Shown: piece by piece, positions 36,010 to 46,659 of the stretch
How positions within the stretch are numbered: position 1 is the first letter of the stretch
Layout: every line of letters begins with the position of its first letter
Origin: Bacillus sp. AFS006103
GTDB lineage: Bacteria; Bacillota; Bacilli; Bacillales; Cytobacillaceae
Direction of reading: 5' to 3'
DNA length: 64,000 nt
Assembly: GCA_002559145.1 (NCBI GenBank)
Contig: NTXX01000011.1
Span: forward strand, 65,855-129,854
Translations under genes and position numbers: made by a program
Notes under the pieces: generated by a model
Told to the model about the DNA's origin: nothing
Seen by the model: only the letters and a program-made list of their open reading frames with translations
The model's database searches: none

Positions 36010-36292
36010 AACAGTTATAAAGAATGGTCAACGACGATGAAAGGGACAGTACAATTTTCTAAGGCTTTATAAAGCGAGTCGGGGGTGGTGGAAGCCCGGT
36101 AAAGTTGGGAAATTGGAAAATCACCCTCGAGTTCCGCAGTCGAACCTCCTTCTAAAGGAAAAGTAGGCTTAGGCGAGTTATTCACGTTACGAATCTTTAA
36201 GAGGATAGGACATTATTTTGTTCTATTTATCAGGGTGGTACCGCGGGAATAAAACCTTCTCGTCCCTATTTTGGGATGAGAGGGTTTTTTTG
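36010..36292 (+). promoter_or_regulatory. Isoleucine T-box riboswitch
   Basis: Leader of ileS filling most of the 366-base gap before the gene. The T-box core AGGGTGGTACCGCGGG is at 36232-36247. The stem I specifier is ATC (36120-36122, in GAAAATCACCCTC), reading isoleucine tRNA. The terminator stem AACCTTCTCGTCCC / GGGATGAGAGGGTT with a T-run lies at 36253-36292. Uncharged tRNA-Ile stabilises the antiterminator and allows ileS transcription. Confidence 0.96.
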
Positions 36293-36344
36293 TTTGTCGA
36301 TTGGCTATTCTGTTATATGAAGAGGATTACAGGAGGAAGTAGAG

Positions 36345-39110
36345 ATGGAATATAAAAATACGTTATTAATGCCACAAACAGAATTTCCAATGCGTGGTAA
36401 TCTTCCACAAAGAGAACCTGAGATTCAGGCAAAATGGGAAGAGATGAATATTTATCAAAAGGTTCAGGAGCGAACCAAAGAGCGTCCGATGTTTGTTTTA
36501 CATGATGGTCCTCCGTATGCCAATGGTGATATCCATATGGGGCATGCCCTTAATAAAATCTTAAAGGATATGATTGTCCGTTATAAATCAATGAGCGGTT
36601 ATCATGCACCATACGTACCAGGCTGGGATACACATGGCCTTCCAATTGAGCAAGCTTTAACTAATAAGGGAGTAAAACGCAAGGAAATGACGGTTGCAGA
36701 ATTCCGTCAGCTTTGTACGAAATACGCCCTTGAGCAAATCGATAATCAACGTGAACAATTTAAACGTCTTGGAGTCCGTGGTGACTGGGAAAATCCGTAT
36801 ATTACGCTTAAGCCGGCATATGAAGCACAACAAATTAAGGTTTTCGGCGAAATGGCAAAAAAGGGGTATATTTATAAAGGTCTAAAGCCTGTCTATTGGT
36901 CACCGTCAAGTGAATCAGCACTTGCTGAAGCTGAAATCGAATATCAAGACAAAAAGTCCGCATCTATTTATGTTGGCTTTAAGGTGAAAGATGGAAAAGG
37001 TGTTTTAGAAGCTGATACTCAAATTATTATCTGGACAACAACACCATGGACTATTCCAGCAAACCTAGGTATTTCCGTTCACCCTGATTTAACATATGTT
37101 GTGGTTTCTGTGAATGGGAACAAATATCTTGTTGCAGAAGCTCTTCTTGAATCTGTTTCGAAGGAAATTGGCTGGGAAGATGCAACGGTTGTTAATAAAT
37201 TAAAGGGTAATGAATTAGAAAATATTTTAGCGAGTCATCCTCTATATGATCGTGATTCATTGGTTATGTTGGGAGAACATGTAACAACAGATGCCGGTAC
37301 GGGTTGTGTTCATACAGCACCGGGTCACGGGGAAGATGACTTCTATGTTGGTCAAAAATACGGCTTAGACGTATTATGTCCTGTCGATGATAAAGGTGTA
37401 ATGACAGCTGAAGCACCAGGCTTTGAAGGATTATTTTACGATACTGCGAATAAACCTATTACACAAGCTTTAGAAGATGCAGGTGCATTACTAAAACTTT
37501 CATTTATTACTCACTCTTATCCGCATGACTGGAGAACGAAGAAGCCGGTAATCTATCGTGCTACAGCACAGTGGTTTGCGTCTATTAAGGACTTCCGCAA
37601 TGAATTACTCGAAGCTGTGAAGGAAACCAAATGGGTACCAGCTTGGGGCGAAACACGGCTATTTAATATGGTTCGTGACCGCGGGGACTGGTGCATTTCA
37701 CGTCAACGTGTCTGGGGAGTACCTATTCCTGTTTTCTACGCAGAAAATGGGGAAGAAATTATTACGGATGAAACGATCAATCATGTATCTGACTTATTCC
37801 GCAAGAATGGTTCGAATATTTGGTTTGAACGTGAGGCAAAAGATTTACTTCCGGAGGGCTTTACACATCCAGGAAGTCCAAACGGAACATTTACAAAGGA
37901 AACGGATATCATGGACGTGTGGTTTGATTCCGGTTCCTCCCATCAAGCGGTCTTACTAGAAAGAGATGATTTAGTCCGTCCTGCTGACTTATATCTTGAG
38001 GGATCTGACCAATATCGCGGCTGGTTTAACTCGTCATTATCTACTGCTGTCGCTGTTACAGGTGAAGCACCATATAAAGGAGTATTAAGCCACGGCTTTG
38101 CACTTGATGGTGAAGGAAGAAAGATGAGTAAATCAATAGGAAATGTGGTTGTACCGGCGAAGGTAATGAATCAGTTGGGCGCAGACATTTTAAGACTTTG
38201 GGTTGCCTCTGTAGATTATCAAGCGGATGTTCGTGTTTCCGATCCGATTTTAAAACAGGTGGCTGAAGTTTACAGGAAAATCCGTAACACGTTCCGCTTC
38301 TTATTGGGAAATTTAGCAGACTTTACCCCTAGTGATAAAGTTCCTTATGAAAATTTAAGGGAAGTCGATCAGTTTATGATGGTCAAATTAAACAAGCTGA
38401 TCAGAAATGTGCGTAATGCCTACGAAAACTATGAATTTGCAGGTATTTATCATGCGATTAATAATTTTTGTACCCTTGATTTAAGTTCATTCTATCTTGA
38501 CTTTGCAAAAGATGTCCTTTATATTGAGGCGACAGATAATCATGAACGACGTGCAATCCAGACTGTTTTATATGAATCACTTCTTGCTTTAACGAAGTTG
38601 GTTTCGCCTATTCTATCTCACACCGCTGATGAAGTGTGGAAGTACATCCCATCCGTTACTGAAGAAAGTGTACAATTGACAGACCTTCCGGAGTATCAGG
38701 AATTAACGAATGCAAAAGCTTTGGAAGATAAGTGGACTGAATTTATGCATCTGCGTGATGATGTATTAAAAGCACTTGAAGAAGCCCGGAATCAAAAGGT
38801 GATCGGAAAATCATTAACGGCAAAAGTAACCCTGTATGTTAATGAAAAATCGAGAGCACTTTTAGATTCAATTGATGAAAATATGAAGCAGTTGTTTATC
38901 ATCTCAGGCTTCGAAGTAGCAGGTCACTATGAGGAAGCACCTGAAAATGCGCTGAAATTAGAAACAGCGGCGATTGTTATTACAAAAGCTGAAGGTGAAA
39001 CATGTGAGCGTTGCTGGATTGTTACGCCAGATGTTGGTCAAGATTCAGAACATCCAACACTTTGCCCACGTTGTGCCGAAGTAGTGAAAGCTAACTACAC
39101 ACATAATTAA
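36345..39110 (+). CDS. ileS: Isoleucyl-tRNA synthetase
   Basis: Class I synthetase, 921 aa, bacterial short type. '[16 protein letters not shown]' carries the HIGH motif (HMGH 64-67). Editing domain includes '[18 protein letters not shown]' and '[19 protein letters not shown]'. K593-M-S-K-S is the KMSKS loop, and the C-terminal zinc site is C887, C890, C907, C910. Start ATG behind AGGAGGAAGTAGAG. Controlled by the T-box above; followed by its own terminator. Confidence 0.99.
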   Translation: MEYKNTLLMPQTEFPMRGNLPQREPEIQAKWEEMNIYQKVQERTKERPMFVLHDGPPYANGDIHMGHALNKILKDMIVRYKSMSGYHAPYVPGWDTHGLPIEQALTNKGVKRKEMTVAEFRQLCTKYALEQIDNQREQFKRLGVRGDWENPYITLKPAYEAQQIKVFGEMAKKGYIYKGLKPVYWSPSSESALAEAEIEYQDKKSASIYVGFKVKDGKGVLEADTQIIIWTTTPWTIPANLGISVHPDLTYVVVSVNGNKYLVAEALLESVSKEIGWEDATVVNKLKGNELENILASHPLYDRDSLVMLGEHVTTDAGTGCVHTAPGHGEDDFYVGQKYGLDVLCPVDDKGVMTAEAPGFEGLFYDTANKPITQALEDAGALLKLSFITHSYPHDWRTKKPVIYRATAQWFASIKDFRNELLEAVKETKWVPAWGETRLFNMVRDRGDWCISRQRVWGVPIPVFYAENGEEIITDETINHVSDLFRKNGSNIWFEREAKDLLPEGFTHPGSPNGTFTKETDIMDVWFDSGSSHQAVLLERDDLVRPADLYLEGSDQYRGWFNSSLSTAVAVTGEAPYKGVLSHGFALDGEGRKMSKSIGNVVVPAKVMNQLGADILRLWVASVDYQADVRVSDPILKQVAEVYRKIRNTFRFLLGNLADFTPSDKVPYENLREVDQFMMVKLNKLIRNVRNAYENYEFAGIYHAINNFCTLDLSSFYLDFAKDVLYIEATDNHERRAIQTVLYESLLALTKLVSPILSHTADEVWKYIPSVTEESVQLTDLPEYQELTNAKALEDKWTEFMHLRDDVLKALEEARNQKVIGKSLTAKVTLYVNEKSRALLDSIDENMKQLFIISGFEVAGHYEEAPENALKLETAAIVITKAEGETCERCWIVTPDVGQDSEHPTLCPRCAEVVKANYTHN

Positions 39111-39116
39111 AATCAT

Positions 39117-39153
39117 AAGCCCTGTGCATTTTGCATGGGGCTTTTAATTTTTT
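39117..39153 (+). terminator. Terminator after ileS
   Basis: AAGCCCTGTGCA / TGCATGGGGCTT (39117-39128 and 39132-39143, two G-T pairs), loop TTT, then TTAATTTTTT. Confidence 0.88.
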
Positions 39154-39252
39154 CCTTCTCCGTTAATTGTTGTAGTAGTTGTTAAATGTTTTTCCGTGTG
39201 AAGTAATAGGCCACGGAAATAATAAGACAAATGATTAACGGAGGTAGCAACT

Positions 39253-39546
39253 ATGAATGCCATGCAGGAAAAGCTATTCTTGGAACTCCGTCAAACGAAA
39301 GAAGAAATCGAAGATTCTTTAAAAAACAAACAATCCCAAGGATGGTTAATAACCATTTTAGAGGAAGAATTATCAGATATTATGACTGCTATTAACAAAT
39401 TAGAAAATGGAAATTATGGTCTATGTGAAATTTCCGGTGAATTTTTATCCAATGATTTATTAAACATGATTCCAACATTAAAATCACAAAAGGATTCAGA
39501 GTATTTGGAGAGTTACTTCAAAAAAACGATTTACCATTCTTTTTAA
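39253..39546 (+). CDS. ylyA: YlyA-like, DksA/TraR-type protein without zinc finger
   Basis: A 97-aa protein in the ylyA position between ileS and lspA. Residues about 3-55 form an N-terminal helical hairpin; 'NKLENGNYGLCEISGEFLSNDLLNMIPTL' (about 50-78) keeps the pattern of the DksA/TraR motif but has a single Cys, so no zinc can be held by the usual four cysteines. Shorter than B. subtilis YlyA as I recall it (about 124 aa). In B. subtilis, YlyA affects sigma-G-dependent transcription. Start ATG after ACGGAGGTAGCAACT. An 8-bp inverted repeat (TTTCCGTG / CACGGAAA, 39191-39219) lies upstream. Confidence 0.65.
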   Translation: MNAMQEKLFLELRQTKEEIEDSLKNKQSQGWLITILEEELSDIMTAINKLENGNYGLCEISGEFLSNDLLNMIPTLKSQKDSEYLESYFKKTIYHSF

Positions 39547-39577
39547 TCAAGTACCATTTTCGTTTAGCGATAAAGTA

Positions 39578-39586
39578 TGCTAAAAT
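39578..39586 (+). promoter_or_regulatory. Candidate extended -10 promoter for lspA
   Basis: TGCTAAAAT (TGn plus TAAAAT at 39581-39586), with no clear -35, about 70 bases before lspA. Confidence 0.4.
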
Positions 39587-39654
39587 GCTTAAGAAGTATG
39601 AAAAGTAAAAGCGCCTGGAATGGTAGGTCCCAGGTTATGTGGAGGTATTTCTTA

Positions 39655-40146
39655 GTGTTTTATTACTTAATCGCTCTTTTTGTTATTTTATTAGATCAAA
39701 TTACGAAATGGTTAATTGTAAGTAACATGTATCTAGGAGAAAGTATTGCCGTCATTGATAACATTTTCTATATTACTTCACACCGAAATCGTGGAGCAGC
39801 ATGGGGGATTTTGCAAGGTCAAATGTGGCTGTTTTATGTAATTACTGTGATCGTTATCGTCGCAATTATGTATTATCTTTATAAAGCAGTAAAAGGTAAA
39901 TGGATGCTAGGCGTATCGTTAGCTCTAATGCTTGGAGGGGCAGTTGGCAATTTTATTGATCGGGTGATTCGTAAGGAAGTTGTCGACTTCATTCATACGT
40001 ATGTTTTTGGTTATAATTTCCCAGTCTTCAATATTGCGGATTCAGCCTTAGTGATCGGTGTTATCATGTTAATGATTCAAATGTTGCTTGAAGAGAGAGA
40101 ATCAAAGGAGAAATCATATGGAGAAAATGGAACACACCATTCTTGA
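39655..40146 (+). CDS. lspA: Lipoprotein signal peptidase (signal peptidase II)
   Basis: Aspartic membrane protease that removes signal peptides from prolipoproteins. 163 aa with four membrane segments. Signature blocks '[14 protein letters not shown]', '[20 protein letters not shown]' (catalytic D102) and '[15 protein letters not shown]' (catalytic D129). GTG at 39655 has GGAGGT eight bases upstream and matches the start of B. subtilis LspA. The reading frame runs 26 codons further upstream, including an in-frame ATG at 39640, but those residues ([11 protein letters not shown]) are not family sequence. Confidence 0.95.
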   Translation: MFYYLIALFVILLDQITKWLIVSNMYLGESIAVIDNIFYITSHRNRGAAWGILQGQMWLFYVITVIVIVAIMYYLYKAVKGKWMLGVSLALMLGGAVGNFIDRVIRKEVVDFIHTYVFGYNFPVFNIADSALVIGVIMLMIQMLLEERESKEKSYGENGTHHS

Positions 40147-41029
40147 GGAGCAAAAAGGAGATCGGATTGATAAGGTGATCTCTAATCTTGACCCCGAATG
40201 GTCCCGAACACAAGTACAGCAATGGATAAAAGAAGGTAATATCCTTGTGAATGGGCAGCAGATAAAAACCAATTATAAATGCAGTACAAATGATCAAATT
40301 GTGATCACCATTCCAGACCCAGAAGAACTAGATGTTTTACCTGAAGATCTAAACTTACAAATTTATTATGAAGATAAAGATGTCTTGGTTGTAAATAAGC
40401 CAAGGGGGATGGTCGTTCATCCTGCTCCCGGGCATATCTCAGGGACATTAGTCAATGGTTTAATGTACCACTGTAAGGATTTATCGGGTATCAATGGTGT
40501 ATTAAGGCCAGGGATAGTTCATCGGATTGATAAGGATACAACGGGACTGCTGATGGTGGCCAAAAATGATATGGCCCACGAAAGCCTTGTTAATCAATTA
40601 GTGGCTAAAACGGTTACCCGTAAATATAAAGCGATTGTTCATGGTGTCATTCCCCATGACTTTGGAACAGTGGATGCCCCGCTTGGCCGGGATACAAAAG
40701 ACCGCCAAAGCATGACAGTAGTTGACCATGGGAAGCATGCTGTCACGCATTTCCATGTGATTGAACGGTTTAAAGATTTTACGTTTGTTGAGTGTCAATT
40801 GGAAACAGGACGAACACACCAAATTCGTGTTCATATGAAATATATTGGCTATCCGCTTGCTGGAGATCCAAAATATGGACCGAAAAAAACGCTGGAAATT
40901 GAAGGACAAGCATTACATGCAGGAGTGCTTGGCTTTAACCACCCGAGAACAAACGAATATTTAGAGTTTGAAGCACCGCTTCCTGAAGATATGGAAATGC
41001 TGCTTACACAGCTTCGAAATAATCGTTGA
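40118..41029 (+). CDS. ylyB: RluD-family 23S rRNA pseudouridine synthase (YlyB)
   Basis: S4 domain (about 14-60) followed by the RluA/RluD catalytic domain with '[20 protein letters not shown]', catalytic D138, and '[27 protein letters not shown]'. 303 aa. Likely target is helix 69 of 23S rRNA, by family. ATG 40118 follows AAAGGAGAAATCAT and overlaps lspA by 29 bases. Confidence 0.94.
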   Translation: MEKMEHTILEEQKGDRIDKVISNLDPEWSRTQVQQWIKEGNILVNGQQIKTNYKCSTNDQIVITIPDPEELDVLPEDLNLQIYYEDKDVLVVNKPRGMVVHPAPGHISGTLVNGLMYHCKDLSGINGVLRPGIVHRIDKDTTGLLMVAKNDMAHESLVNQLVAKTVTRKYKAIVHGVIPHDFGTVDAPLGRDTKDRQSMTVVDHGKHAVTHFHVIERFKDFTFVECQLETGRTHQIRVHMKYIGYPLAGDPKYGPKKTLEIEGQALHAGVLGFNHPRTNEYLEFEAPLPEDMEMLLTQLRNNR

Positions 41030-41054
41030 CACAGTCGTTAATTTAAAGTAAGAT
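41026..41054 (+). promoter_or_regulatory. Sigma-A promoter of the pyr operon
   Basis: Perfect TTGACA (41026-41031), 17-base spacer and TAAGAT (41049-41054). The -35 lies on the last codons of the preceding gene. The first PyrR site begins about 20 bases past the expected start. Confidence 0.88.
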
Positions 41055-41060
41055 AATTTT

Positions 41061-41756
<696 letters not shown>

Positions 41757-41767
41757 ATAGCAGACCC

Positions 41768-41875
41768 TTTAAATGTAGTCCTGTGAGGCTGACAAAGGGG
41801 ATTATGCCGAAATAAAACTTTATTGGGCATATCCATACCCTCTTTGTACCTTTACGGACAAAGAGGTTTTTTTAT
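41768..41875 (+). promoter_or_regulatory. PyrR attenuator 2 (pyrR-pyrP)
   Basis: Binding loop AGTCCTGTGAGGCTGACAAA (41777-41796). Terminator CCTCTTTGT (41839-41847) / ACAAAGAGG (41858-41866) with TTTTTTT after it. The intervening GGGGATTATGCC...GGGCATATCC segment can form the antiterminator. Confidence 0.94.
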
Positions 41876-41913
41876 AAAAAAATTATCCAGTAGTATAAAT
41901 GGGGGAAAATATA

Positions 41914-43227
41914 ATGAACAATAAACCAATCTTAGACGTAAAAGAGATTCCTAAACCCTTTCAATGGATTACCTTGAGCTTACAGCACTTATTCGCTATG
42001 TTTGGAGCAACCATTCTTGTCCCTTACCTTGTGGGGTTAAGCCCATCGATTGCCCTTATCTCAAGCGGACTCGGCACATTGGCGTTTCTCTTAATAACAA
42101 AATTCCAAGTACCAGCCTACTTGGGCTCATCCTTTGCCTTTATCGGCCCGGTGATTGCTGCAAAAGCAGCAGGAGGACCTGGTGGTGCCATGGTAGGTAC
42201 GTTCCTTGCGGGACTTGTTTATGGAATAGTTGCCCTTGTAATCAGCAAGGCGGGTCATCGTTGGATCATGAACCTGCTTCCGCCAATTGTAGTAGGACCA
42301 GTTATCATTGTTATCGGATTAGCACTATCAGGAACTGCTGTGAATATGGCGATGAATAATCCTGTAAGTGGAAAGTATAGTATGCTTCATTTCTCTGTCG
42401 CACTTGTCACCTTAATAGCAACCATTATCTTTTCAATCTATGCAAAAAAAATGTTAAGCATGATTCCTATCTTAGCAGGAATTATTGTTGGATATATCTA
42501 CGCGTATGCGGTTGGGGTCGTCGATTTTAAACCAGTCCTAGATGCGAAGTGGTTTGAAATGCCTGAATTTATGTTTCCTTTCATAAGCTATAAAGTAAAA
42601 TTCACATGGGACTTGGCCCTGTTAATGGTACCAGTGGCAATCGTAACTTTATCAGAACATATTGGACACCAACTGGTGCTTAGTAAAGTAGTTGGCCGTG
42701 ATTATATTAAGGAACCAGGCTTGCACCGGTCGATATTAGGGGATGGAACAGCAACAATTATTTCCTCGTTGATTGGTGGTCCACCGAAAACAACGTACGG
42801 TGAAAACATCGGAGTCCTTGCCATCACTCGAGTATACAGTGTCTATGTTATTGCTGGTGCAGCAGTCTTCGCGATTATCTTTGGTTTTATTGGAAAAATC
42901 ACAGCCTTGATCGGGACTATTCCAACCCCAGTTATGGGCGGTGTTTCGATTCTGCTTTTCGGAATAATAGCTTCTTCTGGTTTGCGAATGCTGGTTGATA
43001 GCAAAATTGATTTTGGAAACAAACGCAACCTTGTCATTTCTTCCGTCATCCTGGTGATTGGAATCGGCGGTGCTGTGATCAAGGTATCGGAATCATTACA
43101 AATTCAAGGTATGGCTTTGGCAGCCATTTGCGGGGTTCTCTTAAATATCATCCTGCCTGGCAAAGAACCAATCGATGAAAATATGCTTGAGGATAATGAA
43201 ATCTCTGAAAAGCGAAAAACTGCATAA
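41914..43227 (+). CDS. pyrP: Uracil permease
   Basis: NCS2/UraA-family uracil:H+ symporter, 437 aa with about 14 membrane segments. Conserved blocks: 'QHLFAMFGATILVPYLVGL' near the N-terminus, 'PAYLGSSFAFIGPVIAA', 'LSEHIGHQLVLSKVVGRD' (substrate Glu/His) and 'GDGTATIISSLIGGPPKTTYGENIGVLAITR'. ATG 41914 begins MNNKPILDV with GGGGG eight bases upstream; the ATG at 41899 precedes that site. Confidence 0.97.
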   Translation: MNNKPILDVKEIPKPFQWITLSLQHLFAMFGATILVPYLVGLSPSIALISSGLGTLAFLLITKFQVPAYLGSSFAFIGPVIAAKAAGGPGGAMVGTFLAGLVYGIVALVISKAGHRWIMNLLPPIVVGPVIIVIGLALSGTAVNMAMNNPVSGKYSMLHFSVALVTLIATIIFSIYAKKMLSMIPILAGIIVGYIYAYAVGVVDFKPVLDAKWFEMPEFMFPFISYKVKFTWDLALLMVPVAIVTLSEHIGHQLVLSKVVGRDYIKEPGLHRSILGDGTATIISSLIGGPPKTTYGENIGVLAITRVYSVYVIAGAAVFAIIFGFIGKITALIGTIPTPVMGGVSILLFGIIASSGLRMLVDSKIDFGNKRNLVISSVILVIGIGGAVIKVSESLQIQGMALAAICGVLLNIILPGKEPIDENMLEDNEISEKRKTA

Positions 43228-43242
43228 TAAAGTTTCAACTCT

Positions 43243-43354
43243 TTAAATAAATCCTGTGAGGTTTATAAGGGTGTAAGCTTAGCTCCATGATTTTGAATCA
43301 TGAGATAAGTTGTGATTTCTTACACTCTGAACCGATGTTCAGAGTGTTTTTTTA
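43243..43354 (+). promoter_or_regulatory. PyrR attenuator 3 (pyrP-pyrB)
   Basis: Binding loop AATCCTGTGAGGTTTATAAG (43250-43269). Terminator ACACTCTGAAC (43322-43332) / GTTCAGAGTGT (43337-43347), loop CGAT, then TTTTTT. A separate inner hairpin, CATGATT/AATCATG, lies between them. Confidence 0.94.
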
Positions 43355-43380
43355 TAACAATTGAGAGGCGGGGATGATGG

Positions 43381-44325
43381 ATGGTAAATCACTTACTGAC
43401 CACGAATGAATTGAAGGTGGAAGAGATTTATGAAATCTTAACAGATGCCAAGAGGTTTGCAGGTGGGATGAAATGGAAACCCGAAAGCCAAATGTTTACT
43501 GCTAACTTATTCTTCGAACCAAGCACTAGAACAAAGAGCAGCTTTGAAGTGGCGCAAAGAAGATTAGGTTTAGAGGTTATCCCGTTTGAAGTCTTGACCT
43601 CAAGTGTTCAAAAAGGGGAGACACTTTACGATACAGTGAAAACATTAGAATCGATTGGCGTTAATAGTATCGTCATTCGTCATGAACAGGATCGTTACTT
43701 TGACGAACTAGTAGGCAAGGTAAAGATTCCAATCATAAATGGAGGGGATGGCTGCGGACATCATCCCACACAATCACTTCTGGATTTGATGACCATCCAG
43801 CAAGAGTATGGCCAATTTTCAGGTTTAAAAATTGCCATCATCGGCGATATTCGACATAGCCGCGTAGCCCGATCAAATGCTGATGTTCTGACAAGGCTGG
43901 GTGCTGAGGTGATTTTTTCAGGTCCAAAAGAATGGTTTGATACTAGAAGTGTAGATATATCCAGGTATAGGCCCATCGATCAGGCAGTACAAGAGAGTGA
44001 TGTTGTGATGCTGCTCCGCGTTCAACATGAACGGCACCAAACTAAAAGCAGTTTTACAGCAAATGAGTACCATCAACAATTTGGTCTTACATTAGAGAGA
44101 GAAAAAATGATGAAGCCAGAAAGCATCATTATGCATCCTGCTCCGGTTAATAGAAATGTAGAAATAGCTGATAGTCTTGTGGAGTGCAAGCGATCAAGAA
44201 TTTTCAAACAAATGGAAAACGGTGTATATGTCAGAATGGCAGCCATTAAAAGGTCAATTGAGAGTCTTGAAGGAGGAAAACAATATGAAACTACTTATAC
44301 AGAACGCATGTTACATAGCATTTAA
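43381..44325 (+). CDS. pyrB: Aspartate carbamoyltransferase catalytic subunit
   Basis: Condenses carbamoyl phosphate and aspartate. 314 aa. Carbamoyl-phosphate site '[13 protein letters not shown]', '[13 protein letters not shown]', '[18 protein letters not shown]', '[12 protein letters not shown]' and '[12 protein letters not shown]'. No regulatory pyrI is present. The C-terminal 18 residues after '[13 protein letters not shown]' differ from B. subtilis as I recall it and overlap the pyrC start. ATG after GAGGCGGGGATG. Confidence 0.98.
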   Translation: MVNHLLTTNELKVEEIYEILTDAKRFAGGMKWKPESQMFTANLFFEPSTRTKSSFEVAQRRLGLEVIPFEVLTSSVQKGETLYDTVKTLESIGVNSIVIRHEQDRYFDELVGKVKIPIINGGDGCGHHPTQSLLDLMTIQQEYGQFSGLKIAIIGDIRHSRVARSNADVLTRLGAEVIFSGPKEWFDTRSVDISRYRPIDQAVQESDVVMLLRVQHERHQTKSSFTANEYHQQFGLTLEREKMMKPESIIMHPAPVNRNVEIADSLVECKRSRIFKQMENGVYVRMAAIKRSIESLEGGKQYETTYTERMLHSI

Positions 44326-45571
44326 TGGTGAAACGAACGAAGCTGATATTTTAATTGAAAACGGCATGATAACGAAAATTGAATCACATATAGATGAAGA
44401 TGTTGATCGTAAAGTGGATGCAGCTGGGAAGTTTGTTTCACCGGGATTTATCGATTTACATGTTCATCTTCGCGAACCTGGGGGAGAAAAAAAGGAAACC
44501 ATCGCTACAGGGACACGTGCCGCAGCCAGGGGCGGGTTCACAACGATAGCAGCGATGCCAAATACCAGACCGGTGCCTGACACCAAAGAACAAATGGAGT
44601 GGCTGCAACAGCGTATTCAAGATACGGCATCTGTTCGGGTATTGCCGTATGCGTCAATTACAACCAGACAGCTGGGGCAGGATTTAACAGACTTTGAGGC
44701 ACTAAAAAAAGTTGGAGCGTTTGCTTTTACTGATGATGGTGTTGGTGTTCAGTCGGCAGAAAGGATGCTTGCGGCCATGCGTAAGGCTGCAGCTAACCAA
44801 ATGGCTATCGTTGCTCACTGCGAAGAAAACACCTTAATAAATAAAGGCTGTGTCCATGAAGGATCATTTTCGGAGAAACATGGACTAAATGGAATTCCTT
44901 CCACCTGTGAATCAGTCCAAATTGCCAGAGATGTCCTCTTAGCTGAAGCAGCAGGCTGTCATTATCATGTCTGTCATATCAGTACAAAGGAATCGGTCCG
45001 GGTGGTAAGGGATGCAAAACGGGCAGGAATTAATGTTACTGCTGAAGTGACACCGCATCATTTATTATTAACTCAAGATGACATCCCGGGGCTTGATACA
45101 AATTTCAAGATGAATCCTCCGTTGCGTGGAACGGATGACAGAACAGCCCTTATTGAAGGACTTCTTGATGGAACGATTGATTTTATTGCAACCGATCATG
45201 CCCCGCATACGGCAGAAGAAAAAAGTGAGGGAATGATTCTCGCCCCATTCGGGATTGTAGGACTAGAGACAGCATTCCCACTGCTTTACACTCATTTTGT
45301 ATTAAAAAATATCATCTCACTTGAGCAATTAATCGCATTTTTAACAATAAAACCAGCAGAGGCGTTCGGGCTGACGATCGGAAGAATAGAAGTAGGAGCA
45401 CCAGCTGATTTAGTTATCTTGAACCTCGAGGATGAAAGTGAAATTAAGCCAGAAGAGTTCTTATCAAAAGGGAAAAATACCCCATTTGGCGGCTGGAAGT
45501 GTAAAGGCTGGCCAGAGATGACCATAGCTTGTGGGCAAATAGCTTGGGAAAAAGGATGTGTACTAGCATGA
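44285..45571 (+). CDS. pyrC: Dihydroorotase
   Basis: Zinc amidohydrolase closing carbamoyl-aspartate to dihydroorotate. 428 aa, type I. Metal ligands in '[13 protein letters not shown]' (H59, H61), 'VAHCEEN', '[12 protein letters not shown]' and '[14 protein letters not shown]'. ATG 44285 follows GAAGGAGGAAAACAAT, inside the end of pyrB. The reading frame extends far upstream over pyrB, but that part is a shadow. Confidence 0.98.
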   Translation: MKLLIQNACYIAFNGETNEADILIENGMITKIESHIDEDVDRKVDAAGKFVSPGFIDLHVHLREPGGEKKETIATGTRAAARGGFTTIAAMPNTRPVPDTKEQMEWLQQRIQDTASVRVLPYASITTRQLGQDLTDFEALKKVGAFAFTDDGVGVQSAERMLAAMRKAAANQMAIVAHCEENTLINKGCVHEGSFSEKHGLNGIPSTCESVQIARDVLLAEAAGCHYHVCHISTKESVRVVRDAKRAGINVTAEVTPHHLLLTQDDIPGLDTNFKMNPPLRGTDDRTALIEGLLDGTIDFIATDHAPHTAEEKSEGMILAPFGIVGLETAFPLLYTHFVLKNIISLEQLIAFLTIKPAEAFGLTIGRIEVGAPADLVILNLEDESEIKPEEFLSKGKNTPFGGWKCKGWPEMTIACGQIAWEKGCVLA

Positions 45572-46659
45572 AAAAACAACTAATCTTAGAAGACGGTACA
45601 ATTTTTATCGGTAAAGGATTTGGCAGTGATACTGAAACGATTGGTGAAGTCGTTTTTAACACAGGTATGACGGGCTATCAAGAAATTCTATCTGATCCAT
45701 CCTATTGCGGGCAAATTGTCACACTAACCTATCCGCTAATTGGGAACTACGGGATAAACCGTGACGACTTTGAATCAATCACCCCGGCCGTCAAAGGCTT
45801 CGTGGTTAAGGAAGCAGCTGACTTCCCATCGAACTGGAGAAGTGAATATACATTAGATGAATACTTTGAAATGAAAAAAATCCCGGGAATTGCCGGGATA
45901 GACACGCGAAAATTAACAAGAATCATCCGTCAATATGGAACCTTAAAAGGCGCCATTTGCAGTATCGAAAAAAATCCGACCGAGGTTTTAAATAAATTAC
46001 GAAAATCGTCGCTCCCAGTCAATCAAGTAAAACAAGTATCAACCAAAAATGCTTATCCAAGTCCGGGGCGTGGGAAAAGAGTTGTCCTTGTTGATTTCGG
46101 GATGAAGCACGGTATCTTACGTGAACTAAACCGACGCGATTGTGATGTCATCGTGGTTCCCTATCATACAACGGCTGATGAAATTCTTCAATTAAGTCCG
46201 GACGGGATTATGCTTTCCAATGGTCCTGGGGATCCTAAGGATGTTCCCGAAGCCATTGATATGTTAAAAGGGGTTTTAGGTCGTGTACCATTGTTTGGCA
46301 TTTGTTTAGGTCATCAATTATTTGCACTTGCCTGCGGGGCTAATACGGAGAAAATGAAGTTTGGTCATCGCGGTTCGAATCACCCTGTCAAAGATCTGTC
46401 CACAGGGAAAATAGCGATTACCTCACAAAATCATGGCTACACAGTGGAAGCAGAGTCTATAAAAGATACAAGATTATCGATCACTCACATTGCTATAAAC
46501 GATAATACGGTCGAGGGACTAAGTCATTTAGATTATCCGGCTTTTACCGTTCAATACCATCCAGAGGCCTCTCCGGGACCAGAAGACGCGAACGGTTTAT
46601 TTGATCAGTTTCTTGCGATGATGGAAGAGAACAAACAGGAGGTTACAGCAAATGCCTAA
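45568..46659 (+). CDS. pyrAA: Carbamoyl-phosphate synthase, small (glutaminase) subunit, pyrimidine-specific
   Basis: Hydrolyses glutamine and channels ammonia to the large subunit. 363 aa. N-terminal CPSase domain '[39 protein letters not shown]'; C-terminal class I glutamine amidotransferase with '[13 protein letters not shown]' (nucleophile C246) and '[13 protein letters not shown]' (His/Glu of the triad). ATG overlaps the pyrC stop (ATGA). Confidence 0.98.
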   Translation: MKKQLILEDGTIFIGKGFGSDTETIGEVVFNTGMTGYQEILSDPSYCGQIVTLTYPLIGNYGINRDDFESITPAVKGFVVKEAADFPSNWRSEYTLDEYFEMKKIPGIAGIDTRKLTRIIRQYGTLKGAICSIEKNPTEVLNKLRKSSLPVNQVKQVSTKNAYPSPGRGKRVVLVDFGMKHGILRELNRRDCDVIVVPYHTTADEILQLSPDGIMLSNGPGDPKDVPEAIDMLKGVLGRVPLFGICLGHQLFALACGANTEKMKFGHRGSNHPVKDLSTGKIAITSQNHGYTVEAESIKDTRLSITHIAINDNTVEGLSHLDYPAFTVQYHPEASPGPEDANGLFDQFLAMMEENKQEVTANA

